DNA from: Leptolinea sp964446955
GTDB taxonomy: Bacteria > Chloroflexota > Anaerolineae > Anaerolineales > Anaerolineaceae
NCBI GenBank assembly: GCA_964446955.1
Contig: CAYUQJ010000005.1
Span: forward strand, 62,001-126,000
Direction: 5' to 3'
DNA: 64,000 nucleotides
Both the position numbers and the translations under genes were made by a program. Below, piece after piece: positions 51,305-60,521 of the stretch. Below the pieces are notes generated by a model that saw only the letters and a program-made list of their open reading frames with translations, was not told the DNA's origin and ran no database searches. The stretch's first letter is position 1. Each line of letters opens with the position of its first letter.

Positions 51305-53158
51305 ATGAAAAAGATTATCTTGTTTATAGGACTCGTTTTATTTCTGGTTTGCATCATTGGAGGACTGATAGTCGCTGGATTTCAAACGACAAAACATCAA
51401 AGTATTTATGTTCCCATGAGTGATGGGACAAAGATCGCTGTCGATTTATGGCTTCCGACCAATTTGAAGCCAGGTGAGAAAATACCAACCATCATGCGGT
51501 CCACGTGCTACTGGCGGAGCATCGAATTGACCCGGGTTGGTGAGCTACTGGAAAAAGCAGGGCTTGTTCCCGGAAATTTAAAGGAAGCACAGTTATGGAC
51601 AGGCGCCGGATATGCCCTGGTTGTAGTCGACGTGCGAGGCAGTGGGGCATCATACGGACAATGGGAAATGATCTGGTCGGAGCAGGAAATTGCCGACCTC
51701 GGGGAAATCTTGGATTGGATCATTACACAATCATGGTCCAATGGCAATGTCGGTGCGTACGGTGTTTCCTATGATGGCAATACAGCAGAATTGATGGCAT
51801 CGCTTCAACATCCAGCATTAAAGGTGATTGCCCCGCAGTACAGTGACTTTGACATTTATAACGGACTCATACGCCCTGGCGGTGTCTTCAATCAAGGTTT
51901 CATCTCTGCCTGGAGTGAATTCCACAATGGATTGGGGGGAAATGATATATGCGCTCTGGAAGCAGCCTCGGGGGTTGAATGTGAGGATTTGAAATATATA
52001 ATGACTGGTGTTCGAAAAGTCGATGAAGATATTGATGCCACCATGCTGTCGGAAGCAGTGCGCGGGCACTCTCATGTGGATGTCTTTGAAATAAGTAAAT
52101 CCATTGAATTCAGTAATGACACCTGGGGAACAACTGATCACACACTGGGTGACCTGAGTCCCTTTGCCAGGAAAAATGAAATTGAAAATTCAAAAATCCC
52201 CATGTATGTGTGGGTTGGCTGGTTGGATTCGGCCACAGTAGATGGTGCGCTAAGCCGCTACATGACGTTCAGCAATCCACAGAAAGTGGTAATTGGTCCC
52301 TGGTCTCATGGTGGCAGCTATCATACCGACCCGTTCTTGCCAGCGGATCAGGCTGTTGAGCCATCGATTGAAGATCAATCCCTGATGTTGGTCGATTTCT
52401 TTGATCAATATCTTATGAACGCGAAAAATTCTAAACAGGATACCGGTATCACGTATTACACCATGGGAGAAGGAATTTGGAAGACAACAAAAACCTGGCC
52501 TCCGGCCGGTGTTACTCCCCAAGCCTGGTATTTTAGCAACAATGGAGCATTATCGACCCAATCTCCCAAAGAAGAGGCAGCGGCTGATAAATATACTGTC
52601 AACTGGGATGCCTCAACCGGTGAAATGAGCCGATGGCAAACCGGTCTATTCAAATCTGATGTCATATATCCTGACCGTGCTGAGGAGAGTAGGAAACTTT
52701 TATCGTACACCAGCTCCCCCATGCCCACCGACGTGGAAATCACCGGTAATCCAGTTGTGACGCTCCACGTCGCATCAAGCACGCAAGATGCCGCTTTCCA
52801 TGTCTATCTGGAGGACGTTTCTCCGGGTGGCCAGGTTACGTATATTACAGAGGGGATCATGCGCGGTGTTCATCGAAAAACCTCGGACCAGAGTTCCCCT
52901 TATCAGGATTTTGGTCCATATCACTCTATGGAAAGAGAACAAGTGATGGTGATGATTCCCGGGCAACCCACAGAGATAACCTTTAAACTCTATGCAACAT
53001 CTGTTTTAATTAAACAGGGTCATCAAATTCGGGTATCCATAGCGGGTTGTGATGGGTCAACCTTCGAGCGTTACCCTGTTGACGAAACTCCAACTTTCAC
53101 TATCTATCGCAATAGCGCTGCTCCATCCTTCATCAACTTACCGCTTCAGCGAAGATAG
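51305..53158 (+). CDS. Membrane-anchored CocE/NonD-family hydrolase
   Basis: A 617-residue S15-type alpha/beta hydrolase with an N-terminal anchor (about residues 3-25, IILFIGLVLFLVCIIGGLIV). The YVPMSDGTKIAVDLWLP strand and VVDVRGSGASYG are typical of the cocaine esterase/X-Pro dipeptidyl peptidase group. The nucleophile is Ser155 in GVSYDGN; GPWSHGG carries the catalytic His. The C-terminal 240 residues are the usual jelly-roll. The real substrate, an ester or a peptide, is not predictable. It is monocistronic, with AAGGGAAG before the ATG and a strong terminator after it. Confidence 0.9.
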   Translation: MKKIILFIGLVLFLVCIIGGLIVAGFQTTKHQSIYVPMSDGTKIAVDLWLPTNLKPGEKIPTIMRSTCYWRSIELTRVGELLEKAGLVPGNLKEAQLWTGAGYALVVVDVRGSGASYGQWEMIWSEQEIADLGEILDWIITQSWSNGNVGAYGVSYDGNTAELMASLQHPALKVIAPQYSDFDIYNGLIRPGGVFNQGFISAWSEFHNGLGGNDICALEAASGVECEDLKYIMTGVRKVDEDIDATMLSEAVRGHSHVDVFEISKSIEFSNDTWGTTDHTLGDLSPFARKNEIENSKIPMYVWVGWLDSATVDGALSRYMTFSNPQKVVIGPWSHGGSYHTDPFLPADQAVEPSIEDQSLMLVDFFDQYLMNAKNSKQDTGITYYTMGEGIWKTTKTWPPAGVTPQAWYFSNNGALSTQSPKEEAAADKYTVNWDASTGEMSRWQTGLFKSDVIYPDRAEESRKLLSYTSSPMPTDVEITGNPVVTLHVASSTQDAAFHVYLEDVSPGGQVTYITEGIMRGVHRKTSDQSSPYQDFGPYHSMEREQVMVMIPGQPTEITFKLYATSVLIKQGHQIRVSIAGCDGSTFERYPVDETPTFTIYRNSAAPSFINLPLQRR

Positions 53159-53178
53159 CAAACAGCACATCTTTTTTC

Positions 53179-53221
53179 GCCGTGTGCAACAAATTCATCT
53201 CTTGTTGCACACGGCTTTTTT
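53179..53221 (+). terminator. Rho-independent terminator of the CocE-like gene
   Basis: A 14-bp perfect stem (53179-53192 with 53202-53215), nine-base loop, then six T residues. It starts 20 bases after the stop codon. Confidence 0.93.
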
Positions 53222-53588
53222 GGTGAAGCTTATCAAGAACGGGGGGGTGAGTTTTAAAAAGCCTGTTGGCAATAAATTAAAAAAATCGTGGGTTGGGGCA
53301 AAACTCTGGAATTTTTCACAAGATCACCTGGTTTGTTTTTGCTCAAACCTGATCATGGGGACAATGGATGCCATAAACCGGACATCCGCCTCGGTTTCTC
53401 CGATGGCATAACCGAGAATGCAGGAAAGCGTTTTTTTACACTCCTGGATCGTGACATCATGACGGGTAATTACATTCTGGTACCAATCTGATTTAGTTCC
53501 CCGACAAGTCGTTGATTTTTTCCTGTGATAAACTCATCGAGCTCCTGTACACTGATGACAGGAATGATTCCATTTTTGAGGTTTTTTA
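53222..53588. other. Intergenic stretch, no gene seen
   Basis: About 365 bases between the terminator and the ATC-hydrolase-like gene. Overlapping plus-strand frames exist but lack gene-like sequence or a ribosome-binding site. No confident promoter was recognised. Confidence 0.45.
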
Positions 53589-54314
53589 ATGCAGGTTAAT
53601 GAGCTGCCAAACTACGGAAAAGACATCCTCACAATAAGTGACCAATCTCGCGTTCCTCTGAAAAAGAGATTGCAATTGATCTTGCCTGCATTGGAGATGA
53701 TAGGGAAAATTATTCAGAATTTGGGCATAAGAGGAACAATTCATTTTCTAGGTGATATCAAGTCAACCATCAAGTATGCGGAAACTCTCGACTGGTCCAG
53801 CCTGAAAGCCCGGAGAATTTCTGAAGAAAACCTGAAAAGTATCATTCACAAGATCGTAGTGGCAAAAGTAATGGCAGACACCCTGGGAATGGAAAAAGCC
53901 GCAGAGTTAAGAAGAAACCTCTCCCAGCGGATATCCATCCCGGTTTTTTCAGAGATGTTCACCACTCCTGAAACCTTTCTGGAGATTGGTAAAGGAGATT
54001 TTCTTCCTCCATTCAAAAAATACTACATTGCCATGGCAGAGGCGATGAAAGAAAAAGGTCTGGAAGAGTCCATTATTGTGACAGATACTCCGGATGAGTT
54101 TCAACTCAATGTGGTCTATTGCGCATGGGCGGAAGTTGCGCGCGTATTGGGTAATCCCGCATATTGTTATTACTCAACTTGTTACGGGGATGAGGTTTAC
54201 TTTCCCTATCTCAGTGAAAAATGCGGGTTTGCCTTTTCCCGTTCGGGTACGCTAGCTCTGGGAAAACCTTACTGTGACATGAAATTTACCCGAAAGAATG
54301 TTGTTTCAAATTAA
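53589..54314 (+). CDS. L-2-amino-thiazoline-4-carboxylic acid hydrolase-like protein
   Basis: A 241-residue soluble protein. The C-terminal region (YFPYLSEKCGFAFSRSGTLA, then GKPYCDMKF) resembles the ATC hydrolase family, which opens the thiazoline ring on the route to L-cysteine. Many members of the family have no proven activity. It stands alone. GAGG lies about seven bases before the ATG at 53589. Confidence 0.65.
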   Translation: MQVNELPNYGKDILTISDQSRVPLKKRLQLILPALEMIGKIIQNLGIRGTIHFLGDIKSTIKYAETLDWSSLKARRISEENLKSIIHKIVVAKVMADTLGMEKAAELRRNLSQRISIPVFSEMFTTPETFLEIGKGDFLPPFKKYYIAMAEAMKEKGLEESIIVTDTPDEFQLNVVYCAWAEVARVLGNPAYCYYSTCYGDEVYFPYLSEKCGFAFSRSGTLALGKPYCDMKFTRKNVVSN

Positions 54315-54354
54315 AGATCTTCCTGATTTCCTTTATTGAATCAGATAAAACCTA

Positions 54355-54383
54355 TCGTCAAAGGGTACCGATCATTGTATACT
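54355..54383 (+). promoter_or_regulatory. Possible promoter of the nad operon
   Basis: TCGTCA (54355-54360) and TATACT (54378-54383) are 17 bases apart, 33 bases before the nadC start. The -35 is weak. Confidence 0.35.
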
Positions 54384-54415
54384 CGGGTTAATCATGACTA
54401 CAGAGAGACCCGAAC

Positions 54416-55264
54416 ATGACCAAAACTACTACTATCACCCCGGAAATCCAGGACTGCATCCGCCGCGCGCTGGCCGAAGATATCGGCCCCGGAGACGCGA
54501 CCACTAACGCCATTGTGCCGGAAGAGGCTGTGATGAGAGGGCGCATCATCGCCAAACAGGACGGCATCATCGCCGGGTTGGATGTGGCAAAGGCAGTTTA
54601 TGAAATGGTCAATCCACAGGTATCATTCACTGCCCGGGTGGAAGAAGGCACGCACGTTGATAATAAAGCCCTGCTGGCCAGCGTGGAAGGTCCGGCCCGC
54701 GCCCTGTTGACCGGTGAACGCACCGCGTTGAACTTCCTGGGACGCATGTCCGGTATTGCCACCATGACCCGGCAGTATATGGATGCCATTGCCGGGACAA
54801 AAGCAGTCGTCCTCGATACCCGCAAGACCGCACCCGGTCTGCGCGACCTGGACAAGCTGGCTGTCAAACGCGGCGGTGGAAAAAACCACCGACACGCGCT
54901 GTATGATATGGTCCTGATCAAAGACAACCACATCGATTTTGCCGGCTCCATCACAAAAGCCGTTGAAATGGCCCGATCTCATGCCGGCAACCTTCAAATT
55001 GAAGTGGAAACACGCACATTGGCCGATGTGTCGGAAGCGCTTTCGCTGGGCGTCGAGTGGATCATGCTGGACAATATGAGCCCGGACATGATGCGTGAAG
55101 CCGTAAAAATGGTGAATGGACGCGCTAAACTGGAAGCCTCCGGCAACATCACACTCGAAACCATACGCCCAGTGGCAGAAACCGGTGTAGACTATATCTC
55201 AGTGGGTGCGTTAACCCATTCCGTGATCGTTTTTGATGTAAGTTTCAAGTACGAAGGTACATAA
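54416..55264 (+). CDS. nadC: Nicotinate-nucleotide diphosphorylase (carboxylating)
   Basis: A 282-residue quinolinate phosphoribosyltransferase, third step of de novo NAD synthesis. Motifs are ALAEDIGPGDATT near the N-terminus, TGERTALNFLGRMSGIAT, DTRKTAPGLRDLDKLAVKRG, GGGKNHRHALYDMVLIKDNH, EVETRTLADV and the closing SVGALTHS. Arg and Lys residues for the phosphates are all present. It heads nadC-nadA-nadB, with nadA two bases after the stop. Confidence 0.97.
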   Translation: MTKTTTITPEIQDCIRRALAEDIGPGDATTNAIVPEEAVMRGRIIAKQDGIIAGLDVAKAVYEMVNPQVSFTARVEEGTHVDNKALLASVEGPARALLTGERTALNFLGRMSGIATMTRQYMDAIAGTKAVVLDTRKTAPGLRDLDKLAVKRGGGKNHRHALYDMVLIKDNHIDFAGSITKAVEMARSHAGNLQIEVETRTLADVSEALSLGVEWIMLDNMSPDMMREAVKMVNGRAKLEASGNITLETIRPVAETGVDYISVGALTHSVIVFDVSFKYEGT

Positions 55265-55266
55265 AA

Positions 55267-56298
55267 ATGAACACACAACAAATGTACGAACATCTAAAAA
55301 GCATGGTCGGAAATGTTGTTCCTGATGGCGAGATTCGCTACAAAGCGGAGATCGCGGTTGAGATCAACCGCCTGAAGAAGGAACGCAACGCCGTGATTCT
55401 TGGGCATAATTATATGGAGCCCATCCTCTACAATTCGATCTCCGACTTTGTGGGTGATTCACTGGAGTTAAGCCGAAAAGCGGCTGCAACCGACAAAGAC
55501 GTGATCGTGTTTTGCGGCGTGAAATTCATGGCCGAAACAGCCAAAATACTCAACCCGACCAAAACTGTGCTGCTTCCTGCGGATGCGGGTTGTTCGTTGG
55601 CAGCCAGCATTACCGCTGCTGATGTGCGTGCCCTTAAAGAACGGTTTCCCGGTGTCCCGGTGGTGACCTATGTCAATACCTATGCTGATGTTAAAGCTGA
55701 ATCGGATATCTGCTGTACATCAGGGAATGCGGTAGCTGTTGTCGAATCGCTCGGCTCACAAACAGTTATCTTCCTGCCAGATGAATTCCTGGCGGGGAAT
55801 GTAGCCCGCGAGACCGGCAAACACATCATATATCCCTCACTGACCATGCCTGCCGTGCCTTCCACAGATATTGACTACCAGATGATCGGCTGGAAAGGCC
55901 GCTGCGAGGTACACGAAAAGTACACGCTGGATGATATCAAACGGGTACGGGAACAATACCCGGATGTTCTTATTCTGGCTCATCCGGAATGCAGCCCGGA
56001 AGTGACCGCTGCCTGCGATTTTTCCGGCAGCACCATGGCCATGATCCGGTATGTAGAAAATACCCATGCACCGCACTATCTGCTGCTCACCGAGTGTTCC
56101 ATGGGTGACAATATCGCTGCCGCAAATCCGGATAAGAATATGCTGCGTCTGTGTATGGTGCGTTGCCCTCATATGAATCAAATCACCATGGAAAACACAC
56201 TTGAATCACTGCAACAGAACAAGATCGTAATCGAAGTACCAGAGGAGATCCGCGTGAAAGCTGTTCGCGCGGTGGAGCGGATGATCGCCATTGGTTGA
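55267..56298 (+). CDS. nadA: Quinolinate synthase
   Basis: A 343-residue [4Fe-4S] enzyme condensing iminoaspartate with dihydroxyacetone phosphate. NAVILGHNYMEP opens the first domain; cluster Cys candidates lie in PADAGCSLA, HPECSPEV and MVRCPHMNQ, and FCGVKFMAETAKIL is typical. A YVNTYADVKAESDICCTSGN segment is the usual substrate region. It overlaps nadB by eight bases. Confidence 0.97.
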   Translation: MNTQQMYEHLKSMVGNVVPDGEIRYKAEIAVEINRLKKERNAVILGHNYMEPILYNSISDFVGDSLELSRKAAATDKDVIVFCGVKFMAETAKILNPTKTVLLPADAGCSLAASITAADVRALKERFPGVPVVTYVNTYADVKAESDICCTSGNAVAVVESLGSQTVIFLPDEFLAGNVARETGKHIIYPSLTMPAVPSTDIDYQMIGWKGRCEVHEKYTLDDIKRVREQYPDVLILAHPECSPEVTAACDFSGSTMAMIRYVENTHAPHYLLLTECSMGDNIAAANPDKNMLRLCMVRCPHMNQITMENTLESLQQNKIVIEVPEEIRVKAVRAVERMIAIG

Positions 56299-57919
56299 GA
56301 AAAAAATACACCTCGAAACGTCAAATGTATTGATCATCGGCTGCGGAATAGCCGGTGCAACGGCGGCTTTGCGCCTTGCCGAAGACCCGCAATGCAAAAT
56401 ACTGGTCATAACACGCGACCCCGAACCGGATGAATCCAACACAAAATATGCCCAGGGAGGGATTGTCGGGCGCGGTCATGATGATGACCCTGATCTGCTG
56501 GTCAAGGATGTTTTATCTGCCGGTGCCGGGGCCAGTTCTCCCAAAGCCGCGCGCATCCTGGCAGAAGAAGGCCCGGATTTGATTCAGGAAATTTTAATAA
56601 AAAAAGCCGGTATCCAATTTGACAGCGAACCAGACGGTGAGCCGGAATACGGTCGAGAGGCTGCCCATTCCCGGCGGCGCATTCTCCATGTGGGAGACGG
56701 TACCGGCCAGGCAATCATCAACGGGTTGGTCGCAGCCATGCGCCGATGTCCGAATATAACCATGCTGCCTAATATGACAGCCGTAGATCTGATCACTTTT
56801 CCCCATCACTCCCGTGATCCACTTCTCACCTACGATCCGCTGGTTTGCCACGGGGCCTTCGCATTTGACCGCAAAGCCCGTACCGTTCACCGTTACCTGG
56901 CTGACATGACCATCCTGGCTACAGGCGGCATTGGTCGTATCTATCGCAATACATCCAACCCGGCCGGTGCGCGTGGAGATGGACTCGCAATGGCTCATCG
57001 CGCCGGGGCACGGATTGTTAACGCGGAATATGTTCAATTCCACCCGACCACACTGGTAACACCCGGAGCAGAAGGCTTTCTGATCAGCGAAGCCGTTCGC
57101 GGAGAGGGAGGTGTTTTGCTTACCCCGGAAGGCCGCGCATTCATGGCAGATTATTCCCCTGAGTGGAAAGACCTTGCTCCGCGTGATGTTGTTGCCCGCG
57201 CCATACACCATCAGATGGAAACTCATGGCTATTCATATGTGCTTCTGGACATTGCCACCCAGATGGAAGCCGGAGCCATTCGCGAACGCTTCCCAAATAT
57301 TTACAACACCTGTCTGAAAGCGGGTATCGATATCACGAAAGATCCCATCCCTGTGGTACCGGCAGCCCATTATTTTTGCGGCGGAGTTCTGGTGGACGAA
57401 TGGGGTCAGACCAATATTAACAACCTGTATGCCATCGGAGAAATCAGTTGTACTGGACTGCATGGCGCCAACCGGCTGGCATCCACGTCACTGTTGGAAG
57501 GCCTCGTCTGGGGAAACCGCACTGCTCTTCAAATTGCGCGGCAATTAAAAGAATGTGCCGGACAGTGCCTTCCAGCCCGCGAAGAGATTCCCCAGTGGGA
57601 CGAAAGCGGCCTGTTTGCAGATGCCGATTCCGCTTTGATTCAGGGCGATATGCAGACCATTCAGAACATCATGTGGCACTACGTCGGCCTGGCACGCAGT
57701 GAAGAACGCCTGTCCCGCGCCATCCGCGAATTACGCCACCTGTGGAACGAGATCGAGACCTTCTACCGCACTACAAAATTGAGTGACGGATTGATCGGAC
57801 TTCGGAATGCGGTGGAAGTATCGCTCATTATTGCCCAGGCAGCGCTGCATAACCGTCACAGCCGGGGCTGCCACTACCGGGAAGACGCCGCCAACGCGGA
57901 AGGCGACCGGCTGATATAA
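56291..57919 (+). CDS. nadB: L-aspartate oxidase
   Basis: A 542-residue flavoprotein oxidising aspartate to iminoaspartate for NadA. The FAD motif is VLIIGCGIAGATAALRLAED near residues 13-32; NTKYAQGGI, VQFHPTTL, EAVRGEGGVLL and GLHGANRLASTSLLEGLVWG follow, then the helical C-terminal domain. The start is TTG at 56291 inside the end of nadA, implying translational coupling. The fumarate-reductase-like capping domain is present. The gene converges on the panE-like gene with a four-base gap and no visible terminator. Confidence 0.95.
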   Translation: MVEKKIHLETSNVLIIGCGIAGATAALRLAEDPQCKILVITRDPEPDESNTKYAQGGIVGRGHDDDPDLLVKDVLSAGAGASSPKAARILAEEGPDLIQEILIKKAGIQFDSEPDGEPEYGREAAHSRRRILHVGDGTGQAIINGLVAAMRRCPNITMLPNMTAVDLITFPHHSRDPLLTYDPLVCHGAFAFDRKARTVHRYLADMTILATGGIGRIYRNTSNPAGARGDGLAMAHRAGARIVNAEYVQFHPTTLVTPGAEGFLISEAVRGEGGVLLTPEGRAFMADYSPEWKDLAPRDVVARAIHHQMETHGYSYVLLDIATQMEAGAIRERFPNIYNTCLKAGIDITKDPIPVVPAAHYFCGGVLVDEWGQTNINNLYAIGEISCTGLHGANRLASTSLLEGLVWGNRTALQIARQLKECAGQCLPAREEIPQWDESGLFADADSALIQGDMQTIQNIMWHYVGLARSEERLSRAIRELRHLWNEIETFYRTTKLSDGLIGLRNAVEVSLIIAQAALHNRHSRGCHYREDAANAEGDRLI

Positions 57920-57923
57920 AGGC

Positions 57924-58865
57924 TCAATACCTATCCATATAAACTGACATCTCATCCCAGGCCGGCGTTTCTATGCCGGCTTTTTGTTTTAACCGACAGA
58001 AATCATCATAAAGACGGTGCATTTCCTCTCGGGCTGACATGGCATGGTCACTGGCGGCCAGTCTGCCCAGTGGTGTCGCCGCCATCAGTTTCAACATCCA
58101 GTATATTTTGGAGCGGTCTCGTGCCAGAAAATTGTCATCTTCCGGCGGCATTATGGGATATCCGGCTGCTTTTACAATCCGGTAAGCATCATCAATAGCG
58201 TCAATTATGCGGTTCAAGAATTTTGAATTCCATGCCACCCGACGCAAATCACCATCCGTGTAATAACAGGCAAAAACAATGGGAATAACAAATGCCGCGT
58301 GACATTTCAACCAGGCATCCATATCTTCACTGAATTCCAGATGATATTTCGTCCTGGAAAAAGCCTGACGGATCTTTTGATCAAGGTCGCTGTCTTTATC
58401 TAGATTTCCCAGAGTCATATTCCCTGCACCTTTATAGATGCTGGTTACCCTGCCTTTTTCTCTCCGTCCTCCGCTGGTTTGGAAACCAAACGCAACACGT
58501 TTCTCTACATGACTATTTTTTCGTATCCAATCGGCTGTCTCAACCGCGGTCGGATTATTGCCCACCAAAACATAGTCATGGCACCCTGTGCTGGCAGTGA
58601 TCTCCGGTAAAACCTCATCAAGCTGTTGTCGCTGCATGACGACAAAGCATAGATCGTACGCATCCTCCGGTGACATTTCCTTCACCAGACGGATATTATC
58701 GGTAGTTGTACGTAGTTGTAAATAGTGCCTTATCACAAGTCCTTTTTTTCGAAGGTCATCCCATCGCTTGCCCCTGGCCAGTAAGGCAACATCATTCCCG
58801 CCGCGGTGAAGAATATGCGCCAAAAGACTCCCCAAAACACCGGCACCGTATACCAGAATTCTCAT
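57924..58865 (-). CDS. Ketopantoate reductase-like protein (ApbA/PanE family)
   Basis: A 313-residue NADPH-dependent reductase. The N-terminal MRILVYGAGVLGSLLAHIL is the Rossmann motif and VLVGNNPTAVET is the family's second conserved segment. The catalytic Lys is plausibly in WLKCHAAFVIPIV, where PanE has K-x-x-x-N; here the Asn is not obvious, so the true substrate may not be ketopantoate. No other pantothenate gene is nearby. The start at 58865 has AAAGGAG before it. Confidence 0.8.
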   Translation of the reverse strand: MRILVYGAGVLGSLLAHILHRGGNDVALLARGKRWDDLRKKGLVIRHYLQLRTTTDNIRLVKEMSPEDAYDLCFVVMQRQQLDEVLPEITASTGCHDYVLVGNNPTAVETADWIRKNSHVEKRVAFGFQTSGGRREKGRVTSIYKGAGNMTLGNLDKDSDLDQKIRQAFSRTKYHLEFSEDMDAWLKCHAAFVIPIVFACYYTDGDLRRVAWNSKFLNRIIDAIDDAYRIVKAAGYPIMPPEDDNFLARDRSKIYWMLKLMAATPLGRLAASDHAMSAREEMHRLYDDFCRLKQKAGIETPAWDEMSVYMDRY

Positions 58866-59120
58866 ACAGGCTCCTTTTAGTGATGACTAATATCATTATT
58901 AGCATATGCAATTATAAGAGATGATCGTTTTGCCGGGGAAAATGCGAAAAACATATCAGCGGTTGGTTTTTCTTTTACAATTCTTATAAAAAACAAACCC
59001 GTTTTTCCATTCAAAGATAAATTTCCCGAACAATATGTGGGTATAATCCTTTCTGGTATGGTTTTCCGGTAAAGACCGTTTTGAACCATTCACAATACAA
59101 TATAGGGAAAAGAGGATCCT

Positions 59121-60518
59121 ATGACAGAATACGATGTTGTCGTTATTGGCGCCGGACCCGGCGGATATGTTAGCGCTATTCGTGCATCTCAGCTTGGTTT
59201 AAAAACGGCCATTATCGATAAACAATGGTTAGGTGGCGTATGTCTGAATGTTGGCTGTATCCCATCGAAAGCCCTGCTTAAGAACGCCGAATTGGCACAC
59301 ACTCTGCGCCATAGAGCAAAAGAGTTTGGTATTTCCTTCGACAACTTGCAACTTGATTTCAGCGCAGCGGTAAAACGCTCCCGCCAGGTCTCAAACCGCC
59401 TGACAAAGGGTGTTGGTTTCTTAATGAAAAAGAACAATGTGGATGTCTTTATGGGCACTGCCACATTTAAAAATAAAACCACCGTAACCGTGACAGATGC
59501 GGATGGGAAAGCACAAGATCTGAGTGCAAAGAACATCATAATTGCCACTGGTTCCTATTCCACCCCCATCCCTGGTGTACCCATAGACGGGAAAAAAGTG
59601 GTCTCCTATCAGGAAGCCATATTGCAGGAGAACCTGCCCGCCTCGGTCATAGTGATTGGCGGCGGCGCTATCGGCTTGGAATTCTCTACCGTTTGGAACT
59701 CCTTTGGCAGCCAGGTGACCATTGTGGAAATGCTTCCTCATATTGCACCGTTGGAAGACGAAGAAGTCAGTATTGAACTGGAAAAAGCTTTCAAAAAGAA
59801 CGGGATTGAAGTATTAACAGCCCACCGTGTTCAATCTGTCGAGACGACAGACAGCGGAGTGAAAGTCAAAGTCTCCAACGCCGACGGCGAAAAGGTTTTG
59901 GAAGCGGAACAGGCTCTGGTTGCCATCGGTTTCAAACCCTCAACGACCGGTTTGGGTTTGGATACGGTCGGTGTCAAAATGACAGAACGAGGACATATCG
60001 CAATTGATGACAATATGGCAACCAATGTACCGGGAATTTATGCCATTGGCGACGTGACAGGGAAATTCTTACTGGCACACGTGGCGTCTGCTCAGGGAAT
60101 CATTGCCGCAGAATCCATTGCCAAACATGAGACCATCAAGCTGGATTACGCCATGACACCCCGCGCCACGTATTGCTATCCGCAGGTGGCATCGTTCGGA
60201 TATACCGAAACACAGGCAAAAGAAAAAGGGTACGATATCAAAGTCGGCAAGTTCCCCTTTATAGCCAATGGCAAAAGTCTGGGACTTGGAGAGACAACCG
60301 GTTTTGCCAAGATCATCACTGACGCGAAATATGGTGAAATACTGGGTGCCCATCTCATCGGACCGGAAGTATCCGAATTGCTGCCAGAGTTAATTCTGGC
60401 CCAACGTATGGAGATATCGGCGGAAGAAATCGCCCGTACAATTCACGCCCATCCTACATTGAATGAAGTTTTGATGGAAGCTGCGCACGGCGTGAGCGGT
60501 TCACCCATCCATGTATAA
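59121..60518 (+). CDS. lpdA: Dihydrolipoyl dehydrogenase
   Basis: A 465-residue FAD disulfide reductase (E3) that reoxidises the lipoamide of 2-oxoacid dehydrogenases or the glycine cleavage system. FAD motif VVIGAGPGGYVSAIRAS, redox pair GGVCLNVGCIPSK, NAD motif VIGGGAIGLEFSTVW, IYAIGDVTG, and the closing HAHPTLNEVLMEAAH with catalytic His/Glu. None of its partner complexes is in the window. secA starts three bases after the stop. Confidence 0.96.
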   Translation: MTEYDVVVIGAGPGGYVSAIRASQLGLKTAIIDKQWLGGVCLNVGCIPSKALLKNAELAHTLRHRAKEFGISFDNLQLDFSAAVKRSRQVSNRLTKGVGFLMKKNNVDVFMGTATFKNKTTVTVTDADGKAQDLSAKNIIIATGSYSTPIPGVPIDGKKVVSYQEAILQENLPASVIVIGGGAIGLEFSTVWNSFGSQVTIVEMLPHIAPLEDEEVSIELEKAFKKNGIEVLTAHRVQSVETTDSGVKVKVSNADGEKVLEAEQALVAIGFKPSTTGLGLDTVGVKMTERGHIAIDDNMATNVPGIYAIGDVTGKFLLAHVASAQGIIAAESIAKHETIKLDYAMTPRATYCYPQVASFGYTETQAKEKGYDIKVGKFPFIANGKSLGLGETTGFAKIITDAKYGEILGAHLIGPEVSELLPELILAQRMEISAEEIARTIHAHPTLNEVLMEAAHGVSGSPIHV

Positions 60519-60521
60519 AGT

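Noticed and set aside
54394..54415. ATG at 54394 as an upstream ORF controlling nadC
   Set aside because: The frame is not in phase with nadC, has no ribosome-binding site and shows no attenuator-like structure.
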